A stretch of 64,000 bases of DNA from NCBI GenBank assembly GCA_022605425.2, contig JAKIMF020000005.1, positions 282,501-346,500 of the forward strand, read 5' to 3'. Below are positions 35,301 to 47,359 of the stretch, one piece after another. A model generated the notes under the pieces. The model was not told the DNA's origin. It made no database searches and worked only from the letters and a program-made list of their open reading frames with translations. A program made the position numbers and the translations under genes. Origin of the DNA: Hamiltosporidium tvaerminnensis (Eukaryota > Microsporidia > Dubosqiidae). Each line of letters begins with the position of its first letter. Position 1 is the first letter of the stretch.

Positions 35301-36276
35301 AAGGCATGTAAAAGATGCAAAAATCTACAATGATCGGAAGGTGCCGTACATCAGAATGGAAACGTAAGTTATATCAAAATAATGGCTCGAATATCAAAAC
35401 TAAGAAATCGGCAGAGAATTAGTAGACTAATTGTGAAAACCGTCTTAAAAATAATTTTATTATTTATTACAAAAGAGGCTTTTTTCTAGTTACATATTCC
35501 AGTTTCTTTTAACTTTAGCTATTAAGAAGATAACACATTAAAATATTATAAAATTCAAGTCTATAAAAGAGATAAACTGTCATATTTTTCATGAATCCTT
35601 GTAAACAAATATGTAATAGAAAAGAAACTCAAGATAAAGAGTTATATAAAAATCCGTAGTAATAATTTATGAGAAATATTTATTTTAAACACGAAAATAG
35701 AATTTTTTACACTCATTTTGTAATTACTGCCCAAAATTCTATCAGAAACTTTAAATAGAAAAATTGATGAAAAGCGATAAGTTAACCAATAATTTGATTC
35801 TTCGTTTACTTTTGCTTTATAATTTTTTTCGAACATGTTGCATTATTTTCGTAGAAAGTATAATATTTACTCTTGAAGGCACCAAGTATCACGCATTAAA
35901 GGTATTTAAAAACTCATAGTAATTAAAAAGAAAGTCGGAAAATTTTTTGTACGACACGTAAATTGAATTTAAATCCAAACTATGACATAAGCTAAAAAGG
36001 GCTTATGAAAAAGTACAACAAATGCTCAAACAACGATTCTCAAATTCGCATACTGATCAAGTATAAACACGGTGAGAAGAAACAAAAAAGTGAAGAATGT
36101 ACTTAAATCGAGATATGAAAAATTGTAACTATTGCATAATAAGCATATAAAATGTAAAACTTGAATGTATAAAATAAACAAAATAAGAGGATCAATCGAA
36201 GAAAAACGGGTTATAAACTACCCTTAATTCAATCTTTTGTTATAAATGAGTGCGATTTAATAAACACCTTCCATGT
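32338..36276. other. Long AT-rich spacer, nothing supported
   Basis: Nearly 4 kb. ORFs of 60-95 codons occur (for example 32950-33237), but none shows a motif, a CCC start signal or a repeat relationship. A small GC-richer patch at 33985-34060 (GGTTAGCGCCTGATCCGAAA, GTTGCGACGGGGCGCAATTC) may be a repeat relic. Confidence 0.4.
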
Positions 36277-37524
36277 TTAGCTATTAGTTCTTTCGATATT
36301 TTCAATTCTTTCAAACAAAGTAGGATGGCTCATAAAAAACATGCTAAATATCTTAGAATTATATAAAGGCCAATTTGATGAATTAATCATGCACAATACC
36401 CTGATAAGGCTGATCCCGAATCCCTCAGAATGTGCAAACGAATCTGCTTTGAATTCTTCTAACTGTTGTATTAAAACAGATAAGAAAACAAATGAATATT
36501 TAAAAAAATTATTATATATCATTACTAATATGACAAATATAATCATTTTGGATGTTTTTTCCGATTTTATTTTTGTTGTTAGATGGAAGTATATAAAAAG
36601 GTACATGATGCCTTTTAATAATCGACTGCAAAACCAATCTAAAAATCTATATTTTAATCCAATCTTTATATGTCCCAATTCGTGAGCTATTGTACCTGAA
36701 ATATATTTATTTTCCAATATACGCCTGCCCAACAAATATATTTTACAGGGTGTAAATCCAAGTATCGTAAATGCATTTGAAGTTTCCCCAGGATTTACTT
36801 CTTTATAAATATTTGTTTCCATTCCCATCGAAACTATCAAATTTTGAATTTTCTTATCCAGTAAATGGATATCAATATTTCTAAATTCAAAAATTTGAGT
36901 ATTCTCAAAAAAATTTATATGTATCGGTGAAATTAATAATACCAGAATAATAAGGGCAAAAATAAAAACCTTCTTACCGAATTTTACTATAATTGCATTT
37001 AATGTTATCAGGAGAACATATTGCCCTAATATATTGAAAATAATGTGGAGTACCAAGAGCAAAAAATTGATTTTGTCGTTTCGGTTCATATTAAATAGTA
37101 TTTCTAAAAATATATTAAAAAATGTATTGACAATACTGTATTTAAGGATTATATCCAAGTCTTCTGATGTAAAACTTTGAAATGAACATCTAAAAAGTTT
37201 ATATTTTTCATTAAAATTTTCAACTTTTTTTCGTAAGCTTTTATTAAGAAACGATAGAACAAATAAAAATTTCATTAAAAAAATGCAAATCGCCATTTGA
37301 ATGAAATTTATTTTCTTAAGAGATGCTTTCTTTTGAGACTTAAAAAAATCTTCAGTATCCTCTTCAATATGCGATATTAAATATTTATTATTCTCAAATA
37401 AATTTTTATATTCGTGCAATTGATTTGAATATTTATATGTTTGAATCCATTCATAACTCATTAAACTGATAAATATTATTATAATAGGATATAATAAATA
37501 ATTAAATCGCCATTTTTTAACCAT
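36277..37524 (-). CDS. M48 metalloprotease, Ste24/CAAX-protease-like (paralogue 1)
   Basis: A 415-residue multi-pass membrane protease of the Ste24 (M48A) type; family members cleave prenylated CAAX proteins or clear ER translocons. Zinc site: HELGH at 281-285 within SGTIAHELGHIK, with the third ligand E357 in EEFKADSFA. The distal SHPTLFERI (399-407) matches the family's conserved HP...R element. Hydrophobic segments at about 10-25, 74-95, 130-145, 153-180, 186-200, 300-315 and 325-352. CCCC (complement of 37529-37532) sits 4 nt before the ATG. Same length and layout as the gene at 45136-46383. Confidence 0.85.
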   Translation of the reverse strand: MVKKWRFNYLLYPIIIIFISLMSYEWIQTYKYSNQLHEYKNLFENNKYLISHIEEDTEDFFKSQKKASLKKINFIQMAICIFLMKFLFVLSFLNKSLRKKVENFNEKYKLFRCSFQSFTSEDLDIILKYSIVNTFFNIFLEILFNMNRNDKINFLLLVLHIIFNILGQYVLLITLNAIIVKFGKKVFIFALIILVLLISPIHINFFENTQIFEFRNIDIHLLDKKIQNLIVSMGMETNIYKEVNPGETSNAFTILGFTPCKIYLLGRRILENKYISGTIAHELGHIKIGLKYRFLDWFCSRLLKGIMYLFIYFHLTTKIKSEKTSKMIIFVILVMIYNNFFKYSFVFLSVLIQQLEEFKADSFAHSEGFGISLIRVLCMINSSNWPLYNSKIFSMFFMSHPTLFERIENIERTNS

Positions 37525-37528
37525 TTTA

Positions 37529-37532
37529 GGGG
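37529..37532 (-). promoter_or_regulatory. CCC start-proximal motif of M48 paralogue 1
   Basis: CTACCCCTAAAATGG on the minus strand; the C-run ends 4 nt before the ATG at 37524. It matches the microsporidian CCC-type signal by position. Confidence 0.5.
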
Positions 37533-38559
37533 TAGATGGTTTATTAGTTTTATTTATAATGAAAAAATCAAATTATTAATTAATCTTGCTATTAATCTAA
37601 AGATAAAAATAAAAAAAATCTGTAATAAATCGGATTAAAAAGAATGATTGAAATGAATTTTGTATATAGTTGTAATATTATATAATGAATTTAAATGTAC
37701 AAGCTTAAATTTATGATTGCTATAAATTGCATTAATTAATTTATTACAAAAAGGTTGAATGAAAATATATTTTCTTAAAATAATTGGTTTATGTAAAAGA
37801 GAATTCCATTAGATTTTGATGACTTTGCATTGCTATAAAATTAAAAAGACGGATTTTTAAGGCTTCTCGAAATATTTAATTGTAAAGATTGTAACATATG
37901 CTAAGATATTACGAAGCTGATACTTGTATTACTAGAGCTTGCGTATTTTTTTTTCTATTAAATATTTGAATTCTTTTTAAGTAAATATAAGCAAAATTAA
38001 TGGTTTAAAAATTTGCAATATATCTTTGTTGGGATAAAGAAACCAAAAAAGCCTATTTCATATATAGAAATCACGATTGTTCTTTTTTCGTTAGTCTCTA
38101 AATTTTTAATTTTACGGAATATAAAATTTAACATTGATATCTAAACAATGTATTTTTACCGGAATGTATTTTACAAGTATAGCGAATAAGATATAACCAA
38201 AGCTACCTTTTTTGGTTAAAAAATATAATAAATAAACTCTAGAGCTTGGGAATTTGGCATGTATTGGTAGAATTTATTTGTCGTAAAACAACTAGAAATG
38301 ATTCAACATAAAATATCAACGATAATAAGAAAAAAAGGTATAATTATGAACTCGTAAATAATAAATGGATATATTTAAATGTTTTAAAGTAAAAATTTGT
38401 ATATTTCTGCAGAAATATTTTTTAATTTAACACTAAAATTTCGAAGACAATGATATTTTGGCATAATCACTATCAAATAATAACTTCTACTGGTTATAAG
38501 ACATTATACTGAATGTTATTACTACTTATAATAATATAGGCCACCAAAGGTCTCAAAAA

Positions 38560-38740
38560 GCTCGAGCCTCTTTAACGATTTTTCTAATTTATATTATATC
38601 GTTTCGGTTGGTAGCAATATAGTTTTTTGAGATAAGAGTGTTAGTCCCATGTTCAACACTCCTCTTTTATCCGAGCTTGGAGCCAGCAAAGCAGACTCAT
38701 TTGTACTCCGACGAAGTTACTGGTTGTAATTACACTATAA
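38560..38740. repeat. GC-richer island with hairpin, probable repeat relic
   Basis: Contains GAGTGTT-AGTCCCATGTTC-AACACTC (38635-38665), a perfect 7-bp stem, followed by TTATCCGAGCTTGGAGCC and CATTTGTACTCCGACGAAG. Its composition resembles families X and Y rather than the spacer. It resembles, from memory only, untranslated segments of non-LTR elements in other eukaryotes. No second copy was found in the window. Confidence 0.35.
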
Positions 38741-41700
38741 AAATTACAGATTGACCTTGACTTATTAGAAATTTTGCAATAAAATACTTTTTTGAAATGA
38801 AGTCTAATCATATCAAATCTTAATTTGAGACTTCTTTAGGTTTATTTTTTCTAGTGTGATAGCTTTATAAACCGTTATAACATTATTTGTAACTTTCTAG
38901 TGGCTTTATCAGTGAATCGAATTTGATGCCGAGTAAAAAGACTGGCGTGGTTATATATCACGAAAGGCCAGTAAAACAAGAAAAAAGCATATTTTTTTAT
39001 CGCATGTAATTTATCTCATAAATATTTTGCGGTTTGAAACGCCTATTTGATCGCCTTATCAATCGTCATATTTTAATTTAATATTAAATACCTTTTCTTG
39101 TCTAATAGAATCTCGGATATTGCATATATACGATTTTAATTGTAAAAATAATAGATCATCATCAATTCTTGTTTTACCAGATTTGAATTAATCCGAATAA
39201 AATAATTTTAACTAGATACAATAAAAAGAAAAAAAATGCAAAAATAGAAAACAATGAATGTGAAAAATGAAAGTAATAAATAACATAAAATAGTTTTGAA
39301 AGCCCTTTTGGTTTGTTTTTACTGCCAATTTCAAAATACCGGCTTTTTCTTTGTAAATGTTCTAACTATGCCAGAAATTTTACTATCTTTGCCACGCAAC
39401 TTCCTATTTATAACTGTATTCATTCATTGCTTTATGTCATAATATCTTCATCAAAAAAATCTTCAAACAAGTATTATGTCTTTTGGATTAAATACGACAG
39501 TCTGGTGTCTCCAGAATCTTCTATTATTCCTATAAAAGTCATCCTGCAACCAAGAGTAATTCTTTCAGTACTAAAATAAAACCAGTTTCTGAAGTTTCTA
39601 TCTATTGGCATAGTGTTATTTTTTTTAGTGAATTCTGGATTATATTGAATACCCGATTTTTCATCTAGAATTTCTAATATTTCTTTATTTTCAGTTTGAT
39701 TAACTTCCAAAAAAATTTAAAATACCCATTTTCTTTAGATGCTTGTATTGGTTTGCACGCCAACAGACGACTTTCGATGCTTAGATGGAAATAGATTTTT
39801 TTTCATGAAGTAAACCTTGGTTTATTTAAAGTTGAATAATACCTTGACAATTTTCTTTACATTTGCTTAATTTACTTCTTTGAACCGCCCTTGGTGTTAG
39901 TATGCCTTGATATTCTATTTACCGACCTAAAATCTTACCAATATAGAAATTCCGTAACAAAAGAACAGAGGCACTCCAGATTGTCATCGGTTTATAATTT
40001 TTAAGCAAATCTTGTAGTTTCAAATAAATACTCGTTAAAAAACAGAGGAATATTTTCAGGCTTTTAATTTTTACATAAATTCAAAAGAATTGAATAAAAT
40101 TCGTAACGTTGAGATCTTATCGATTTCTATTTTAATTTGCATCATTTCTTAAAAAGATAGGGTATTTCCACGATATGCCATAAATATCACGAAATAATTG
40201 GTATGTTTAAAGAGTTGGCGGAATAATTAAAAAACACTGGTCAAACGATTCAAGACATACTTGTTCGTATTTTTTCTTACGAATCTGATATGGTGTCTAT
40301 TCCAGTGCTTATAATTCCCTAAACAATTTTGAAATCAGGTATTTTTAAAAAGCTAGTTTGTTTTTGAGAAATTTTTTCGGCGTTTGCCTCTTTATGTATG
40401 TTTTTGCCTTGTATATTCCATAATCTTTGGTTTATTTTAGCTTAGCTCCTTGTTTATTTTAGTATTTTTCTTATTTGCAAAAATAACCCAAAAGACACAC
40501 GATTTTTATCTGCTGGGCTATGTTTTATTCTATTTATTCATCTGATAGATAAATTAACTTCAGTTGATAGAATTATCTCCCTGGTATCCTGCTATAAATC
40601 TTGTAGACAAAAAAATATACCCAATTTTTCAGAGTTGCTAGTGTAAGACAAAAGTACAAAATTTATTAAAAATATTTGAATAAAATTTTTCAATTTTTCA
40701 ATAAAAAGTTTAAATAAAATCTTATTTTGTTACTTATATGGCTAAGTTCCTCATATGGGTTAAAATATCATTTATCTTATTTTCATAATGTATAATGACT
40801 GATCTTTTATTAAAATCGAACTGCGAAATTAAAACCAATAAGATGTAAAACTTGGAGTTTTTTGTGACTAAAAAATTACCTTTTAGCTATAGCTATATAA
40901 ATTCTTAATAGTATTGTTATTTAGCCTCTTTTCATATATAAATAAAGATCAGAAGAAGCAAAAACCTTGAGCTAGGCCACTAAATGCAATTTTATCACGA
41001 TCTACTTGCATTTTTGCATCAATTTTATATCTGTTTGTTTGGAAGGTAAATTTGGATAGCTTTAAGGATCATTTGTTTTAATTCTTGATTTTATCATATA
41101 TGTCTAGCCGTTTAGACATCTATAAGTTTTCTACTTAAATGTTCTCAAGTTAAATTATTCTAGAAAAAGCCTGTTCTTAAAAAATAAGTTTTTAACAAGA
41201 AAATCTAAAAAAATTGTTCGAAGGAAAGAGAGCAATTAAATTTAATCTAAATCTCTGATTCATATTTCTGTGAATGTGGGATGTATTTGAAATATGTATC
41301 TAGATAAGAAGATTTATGACTTCTTTGTTTAATATTTGAAAATATTTTTTTTGCTTGTTTGGTTTTTTAATACAAAGCAAAGAATAAATGCATATTCATA
41401 ACTTTGCTCGTATGCATTACAAATTTTCAAAAATAATTATTTTTAAATGTCAATTTTGGGTCCACACGGCCTACACTTAAGCTTTTTGAAAAGAATTTCG
41501 TGATGGAATAAATAATCTCATATACAGCTTTAATTAAGATGTTGGAGAACAGATATTTTTATATTTTATCAACACAGTGTTTCTTTACCATTTAAATGAC
41601 CCGCTTGTGTTTCGATCTGAAAATAGTTTTCTGCAACTCAATGAAAAAGTGCTTTAAATTTTCAAGGTTTAAAACAAAAACTGATTTTTTTGCAAATTTG

Positions 41701-42317
41701 TTGTAAATTCAAAAAATTGTATACATTTTAGATTTCAAATGCGTAGAAATATCTTTTTTAACAATCAGAAGATCGTTTATGTTTGTTTATTATAATTTTG
41801 TAAAATGAGGCTATTTTTAAAGGAGATTCGCCAAAACATCACTTGCATTCACACGATTTCTGCATGAATTAAAATGTATTAAAGTAAGGGTAACCTTATT
41901 TCAATACATGTATGTAGCAGCAAATTGTAAAGTGACTCGAATGCTTCTTTGCTAGCTGTGAACAATGTTCTACGGGGTAAACCTGAATTGTTTTAGTTCT
42001 ACTTGTTGAATTTCATTTCACTGTCTACTTTCTTGGTTTACAAGAATATTTTTTTTGAAATCACTTCATTCCTCGAATTTAGATTATGAAAATTATATTT
42101 TGTATATATCCTTGGGTTTTTGTAATATTTTATTAGGAATATCTATTAAGAATTCGCTCAGTAATTTCAAATGGATTGTATTTCGAGTATTATTTTATTT
42201 TTATTATTTTAAAACAATTTAATTAAGCAAGTTTAGGTTTACAAAATTTCTAATTATAATTTTAAGTCCCAAATTTCTAATCATCCGATATATGAAAATT
42301 ATTTTTCACTAGGTATT

Positions 42318-42332
42318 ATTTTATTTGTACCG
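42318..42332 (+). repeat. Target-site duplication, left, of LINE copy 3
   Basis: ATTTTATTTGTACCG is repeated exactly at 43137-43151, flanking the truncated element. Confidence 0.75.
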
Positions 42333-43095
42333 TTACACTAGACGGCATAATGAAGTGGTTAGATGCCCACACCTACTTCTTCTAAATAGATATAAGTTTA
42401 AGTCTTCAAAACGAATAAGGAGTCACTCAGTTCAAGAAATTCTTGATAATGAGTATGCAGAGATAAGAGTGGACACCAGAATAAAAACTGATGTTAAAAT
42501 TCGGAATAACAGACCGGACATATTTATTTTAGATAAGAAGAAGAATAAGATAATACTCATTGAAGTAGGAATCACTTCCCAAGATTCACTTCAAATAGTT
42601 GAAACTGAAAAACTTAGGAAGTATGACCTGCTAACCAATGAGTTGGGCCTTATTTATAAGTGTAGTGTTGAGATAATCCCTTATGTGATGACCTGGGACG
42701 GTATTGTGACAAAATACCATAAATCTCATCTTAAAAGACTAGAAATACTCATGAATGTAGAGGCACAAATTCAATCTATTGTACTTAAGAAGACAGTCGA
42801 AACTATTTCCTTTGATCGACGAAGAGGACTTGAGTCAGGACTAAATGCCGAAGAGAGCTGGGAGAGAGCGTCAATGGGTGTTATTATGAGATCAGAGATG
42901 CATGAGGAACCAACACCCCCTTTAAAAGAAGAGAAGAGGGAGGAAGATGATGCAAAAAATTTTAAACCAAAAAATAAAGCACCCCTTATTTCACAAGGAG
43001 GAACCACTTTAGAGGAACCGACCAATAACATAAATGAAGAGTCGGATTTGAAAGAAGAGACAATAGTGGTTAAAGAGGTAGAAGAAAACATATAA
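42325..43095 (+). pseudogene. LINE endonuclease domain, open but lacking a start
   Basis: About 256 open codons running in from flanking DNA (the first possible start is TTG in the target duplication, so it is not a real gene). Intact endonuclease core RNNRPDIFILDKKKNKIILIEVGIT with the catalytic Glu kept, then IIPYVMTWDGIVTKYHKSHLKRLEIL and an acidic tail. Best template here for the family's endonuclease sequence. Confidence 0.75.
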
Positions 43096-43136
43096 AAATG
43101 TTAAAAATATTTTAACCCAGAATTTTATTAAATAAA
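42333..43136 (+). mobile_element. 5'-truncated R4-like LINE, youngest copy, with 15-bp target duplication
   Basis: Starts at TTACACTAGACGGCATAATG, equivalent to 31542 in copy 2, and ends TTTTAACCCAGAATTTTATTAAATAAA. Flanked by an exact 15-bp direct repeat, as expected from target-primed reverse transcription with 5' truncation. Exact duplication and an unbroken remaining frame argue that it is the most recent insertion here. Confidence 0.85.
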
Positions 43137-43151
43137 ATTTTATTTGTACCG
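43137..43151 (+). repeat. Target-site duplication, right, of LINE copy 3
   Basis: Exact repeat of 42318-42332, directly after the element's ATTAAATAAA terminus. Confidence 0.75.
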
Positions 43152-43287
43152 AAATCTTAAAATTATATGTAAAAGTCATTAAAATGGCTCTATATCTCCT
43201 GTGTAGGCTAGTTTCAGAATATTGTTCTTACCATAAAAATATTTTTTAATTACAGTTTCGACTTGTAATAACAGAATAGTTTTTTCC

Positions 43288-43614
43288 TTAATGCATAAAC
43301 CCGGCTAAGTATTCGGCTTTTAGATACCTAGCGTATTTGGGTGGGATATAGAGGCAGGAGACGAGCAGCATTGATTTCTTTAGAAAGTAAACGAAAGATT
43401 CGATGATATGAGGTCGTCTACGGATAGCTTTTACCCCATTTTTCGCGGTAATTAGGCGAGGTTTTAAAGTTTGAAAAGGTTCTCCAAGCAAGTGCATGTA
43501 GGTGTAACATGCAATGCTTTGTTGTAACTTGCGGAAGTTCTCTTTCCCTGTGAAAAAAACCCAGCATTTTTGCCGAACATGCTGTAGCTCTTTAGTGCCT
43601 CTTAAACCAATCAA
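43288..43614 (-). CDS. Unrecognised 108-codon ORF in a GC-richer patch
   Basis: ATG-initiated minus-strand ORF whose composition is less AT-rich than the spacer and whose translation looks protein-like (RGTKELQHVRQKCWVFFTGK, CLYIPPKYARYLKAEYLAG). I do not recognise a family. No CCC motif or membrane segment was noted. It may be a short gene, or a fragment of an otherwise lost gene or transposon. Low confidence. Confidence 0.3.
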   Translation of the reverse strand: MIGLRGTKELQHVRQKCWVFFTGKENFRKLQQSIACYTYMHLLGEPFQTLKPRLITAKNGVKAIRRRPHIIESFVYFLKKSMLLVSCLYIPPKYARYLKAEYLAGFMH

Positions 43615-45135
43615 TTTAATGGCAATTTATACAAAAAAAATTTTATGCCGTAGGAAAGATAAATCATTTTGAAATAAACTCTGTTAGCCCCAAAAATAGA
43701 ATTTTCTCTATTATTTCTATTTCCTTTACATATCACACAAATACCAGCAGCTGAATCATATTATCAATATAATTTTCCTCATTATATTGTTTACTTATTT
43801 TAGTGAACCTTTTTTTATGTCTTCTATTATTTGCAGTAAAATTTTTCTGATGAGATTTGTAATTGGTGGTCGAATTAAATCGTTTGATGACGGAATTTGT
43901 TGAATTAATCTTGTCTTGAATATTTAATACTACTTTAGCTATTATTTGCGCAACAGGTTTTTATCAATTCCTCTGCAATGGTGTGATGTTTTTTTTACGC
44001 TCAAGTATGTTTTTTGATAGAATTCCTCGAGCAAGGGCTTCTGAATTGCAGATTCGCATATATTTAAGAATTAATTCGGATCCAAAGAGTTTTTTAATCC
44101 AATTTGTTCATCTTATGCAACCTTCTGCATTCTCTAGATGATTAAAATCCTCTAATATCTCGAATTGGTTAAATTGCAATTTGAGTATATCATGTAACAT
44201 AAGATACATTGAGAAAGTTCCGTCCCATCTTTTTAAGATATAAAGTTAATCCAATTATATAATACATATTTTTACATTTGATTTTTTGAGATTACTAGGT
44301 TCCTATTATCAATCAAAATATTTAATATTAATATAAAATATTTAACCAAGTTTATTTAAAATTAATAAGGTAAGTACTCACATTTAAATTATTGATATAT
44401 ATCTTGCTTTGTGACCAGTAAAGTAAGTATTTTCCAATAAAGTAAAAGGTTTTACAATCTCTTGTTTAAAAATTGTAACTTATTCTCATGATCTCTTGTT
44501 TAAATGCGCACTCGCATTCTTACAAAAGAGATTTCATGAATAACCGGTAAAGACGCACAAAAGCAAACCCGGATCGAGGGATAGAAAGAAAATATTCTTG
44601 ATATATAACGGTCAGCTTAGTCTGCCGATACGCACCCGAGTAAAAATTTACATGACTGCCCATTTCTGTGCTACTTATCTTGAGCATAGCAACAAAATAT
44701 TCTAGTCACATATTTTTTTTATTTTCTTCTTAGTTTCTGAATATTTGTAAAATTTTGGAAAAACCAATCGCCATAATTTCCGTATCGGCTTGAACTTTTA
44801 TAATTGGCTTTTCTGCATCCTATAAATATATCTTCCCACGCATCTGGGTGTGCAGAAACTCCCCGTAAAGAACTTTTAATTCACAATGATTGATTTATAG
44901 AATTTAAAATGAACTAAAAATTCTTTTTAAATTATAAATGTAATTATGTTTTATTGAGTCAAAAGAGAGATCACCTAGGTGATTATTTAAAAAATCTCAT
45001 TATGAAAGACATTAATTTATATGAAAAATTCGGTTAAATACTTATTTAACCTATGCCTTATTATCTATGATTAGAATTTATATTACTTACTTTGAAAAAA
45101 TATACGAACCATTAGATGAATTGAATTTTTTTATT
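43615..45135. other. AT-rich spacer with an unassigned GC-richer patch
   Basis: No supported gene. At about 44505-44660 the sequence is distinctly less AT-rich (CAAACCCGGATCGAGGGAT, CAGCTTAGTCTGCCGATACG) without an ORF or tRNA fold that I can draw; possibly a repeat relic. Confidence 0.35.
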
Positions 45136-46383
45136 TTATCTACAAATTCTTTTTATTCTCGTGATAGTGCTAGGATGTACAAATTTTATAAAATTATAAA
45201 TGCTAGACTCTTGTAAACAAGAAAATTTGTATGTAATTTTAAACAAACTATGAGCTAATTCCTCTCCATATCCCAGAGTTACAGAATATTTATCTGCATA
45301 GATTTCTTCGTTTCTCTTCAAAATTAAACTGAAAACAAAAGTATAATCTCTTAAAATCAAGAAATATACCAAGCAAAAAATAAAAAAATTTGTAAATCTA
45401 CTAAGTTTAGAAGATTTTCTACTTCTAAAACTAAAAAAATCAATGAGAAAAATGATTAGAATATCTAATAACCATTCACAAACAGATATAAAAATCATAT
45501 CTTTATAGCCACGTGATACGTGACCTAATTCATGTGAAAACATGCTGTTTAACATCTTGGGATTATTTTCATATTCCCTTTTACTTCCGTCAATCAAAAC
45601 TAATATTCGTGTAAAATATTTAAAAACACCCATGTTTTTTACAGAATCGGGAATCTTTGATATATAAACATTGTCTTCAATATTGAATTCAATTAATTTT
45701 CTTTTAATCCTATCATCAAATAAATTTATATCAAATTTTTCATAACCTTTTAATAGTCTGTTCATATTTAATACCAATGGTATGAGAATTTTTGGCTGTA
45801 GAAATAAAAGTAAAAATCCAATTAAACTATACAATGCTAGCCTTCCAAATTTGTTAAATATTTTATATGAAATAATATACAGCAAAGGACTTATTAAATA
45901 TTTTACGTAAAAAGCCTGATCTATGAAACTATCGGGAATTCCATATTTATTTAGTAAATGTATATAATCTATTAAAAATACACAAAATGATATCAGCGTA
46001 ATACAGTTTAGATCAAGACTTCGTATAAAAAACCTATTCTCTTCAAAAATCTTATTTTGTTCAACAAATGCAATAATTTTATTTCGAAACTTATCATTTA
46101 TAAACAAAGTTAAAATGAGACACATAATAATCTCTGTTAAAATAAATCTATTAAGATAAAAAATTTTATATCTAGATAGTTCATTTTGTACATTATAAAA
46201 ATCACTTTCATCTTCTTTTATACACTCAGTAACCATTCTATGTTCCTTAAACGGATTTATTCTACTTTTAATTTTTCGTGTATATATAATTGTCTCGGAT
46301 ATTTCATAAAGATAGATCGAAATCCAAACAATAAAAATCGAATATAATAAATATATTTTTTTAAATTTCTTTTCAAAATACAT
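45136..46383 (-). CDS. M48 metalloprotease, Ste24/CAAX-protease-like (paralogue 2)
   Basis: 415 residues, the same length as paralogue 1 but strongly diverged. Zinc site HELGH at 284-288 (NSMFSHELGHVSRGYKD), third ligand E360 in EEIYADKYS, and HPSTITRI (403-410) matching the family's distal HP...R. Hydrophobic segments at about 12-26, 82-96, 127-143, 160-172, 184-204, 300-318 and 331-356. CCC (complement of 46392-46394) lies 8 nt before the ATG. The pair is separated by about 7.6 kb in the same orientation, so an old local duplication is likely. Both keep every zinc ligand, so both may be active. Confidence 0.83.
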   Translation of the reverse strand: MYFEKKFKKIYLLYSIFIVWISIYLYEISETIIYTRKIKSRINPFKEHRMVTECIKEDESDFYNVQNELSRYKIFYLNRFILTEIIMCLILTLFINDKFRNKIIAFVEQNKIFEENRFFIRSLDLNCITLISFCVFLIDYIHLLNKYGIPDSFIDQAFYVKYLISPLLYIISYKIFNKFGRLALYSLIGFLLLFLQPKILIPLVLNMNRLLKGYEKFDINLFDDRIKRKLIEFNIEDNVYISKIPDSVKNMGVFKYFTRILVLIDGSKREYENNPKMLNSMFSHELGHVSRGYKDMIFISVCEWLLDILIIFLIDFFSFRSRKSSKLSRFTNFFIFCLVYFLILRDYTFVFSLILKRNEEIYADKYSVTLGYGEELAHSLFKITYKFSCLQESSIYNFIKFVHPSTITRIKRICR

Positions 46384-46391
46384 TTATAAAA

Positions 46392-46394
46392 GGG
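46392..46394 (-). promoter_or_regulatory. CCC start-proximal motif of M48 paralogue 2
   Basis: AATTACCCTTTTATAAATG on the minus strand. The triplet is placed like those before paralogue 1, Trm2 and Sec31. Confidence 0.45.
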
Positions 46395-47359
46395 TAATTA
46401 ATAAATTATATTAAAGGTTTTATAATATCAAGTTTTTTTCCGATTCTTAAATCATAAAATGTATAAATCAGCAAAAAAAATACATTAATCATATAATTTA
46501 AATGTTTATACATCTATCAATTGAATATTTTTATATTTTATTGCCAAAAAACAGATTAATAATCATTTTTTTGATGTTTGTTTATATTTTTTAATTTACC
46601 CAAAAAGGTATATGTAAATAAAATATTAATAAGGAAAAAGATCTTTATTGTATATAATTATATATTAAAATTGTTGGTTTGACTTAAGAAGCCTATATAA
46701 CATTATAATATAAATAATTTAATCTTTCGTTCTATTTTGGGTCAAAGTTAGGTTTCTATTTTTTTTATAACATAAGGTTCAATAATTTATTTGTTCGTAT
46801 GTTCGATAAATTATTTTAATAGTTTTCGATTCGTAATGAATTTCAGGGTTAATACGTTACTTCGCTCCTTGCATTATATGTATTTTTGAATTTTTAAGCA
46901 ATTCAATTCCATCATATGTTCTTATGTTCAATATTATTTGTTAAGTAAGAAAGGCTTTAGCTGCCTTAAAAAATACTATTCAATGTAACTTTTCAATCTT
47001 ATTTGTTAACTAAGAAAGGCTTCGAGTGTCTTTAAAAATACTATTCAATGTAACTTTTCAATCTTATTTGTTAACTAAGAAAGGCTTCGAGTGTCTTTAA
47101 AAATACTATTCAATGTAACTGTGTTCCTTTTATTACTTACATCGAGACTTTTTGAGACATATTTTATATTCATTTAACAATACACCACCTCTGATTTTAA
47201 TATAGTATATAATTTCAATGCTAAAGATATTATATATAACTCACAATTATTTATCGAATTCTCTTACGTTTAGTTTTTTTTGTTTAAACAATTTATAAAG
47301 ATTCATATAAAAAATGCCTGAGCTTATTATAGGTGTCTTATTTGCTTTTATGTTCAAAA
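46395..47359. other. AT-rich spacer with a 65-bp tandem repeat
   Basis: Non-coding apart from the tandem array at 46929-47120 listed separately. Confidence 0.4.
46929..47120 (+). repeat. 65-bp tandem repeat, three units
   Basis: Unit CTTATTTGTTAACTAAGAAA..GGCTTCGAGTGTCTTTAAAA..ATACTATTCAATGTAACTTTTCAAT. Units two and three are identical over almost the whole period; the first is diverged (GGCTTTAGCTGCCTTAAA). No coding potential. Confidence 0.85.

Larger units (their letters stand above)
37525..42317. other. Long AT-rich spacer with one structured island
   Basis: About 4.8 kb without a supported gene. Short ORFs (for example 39313-39579) have no recognisable features. The only distinctive element is the GC-richer island at 38560-38740. 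Confidence 0.4.
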
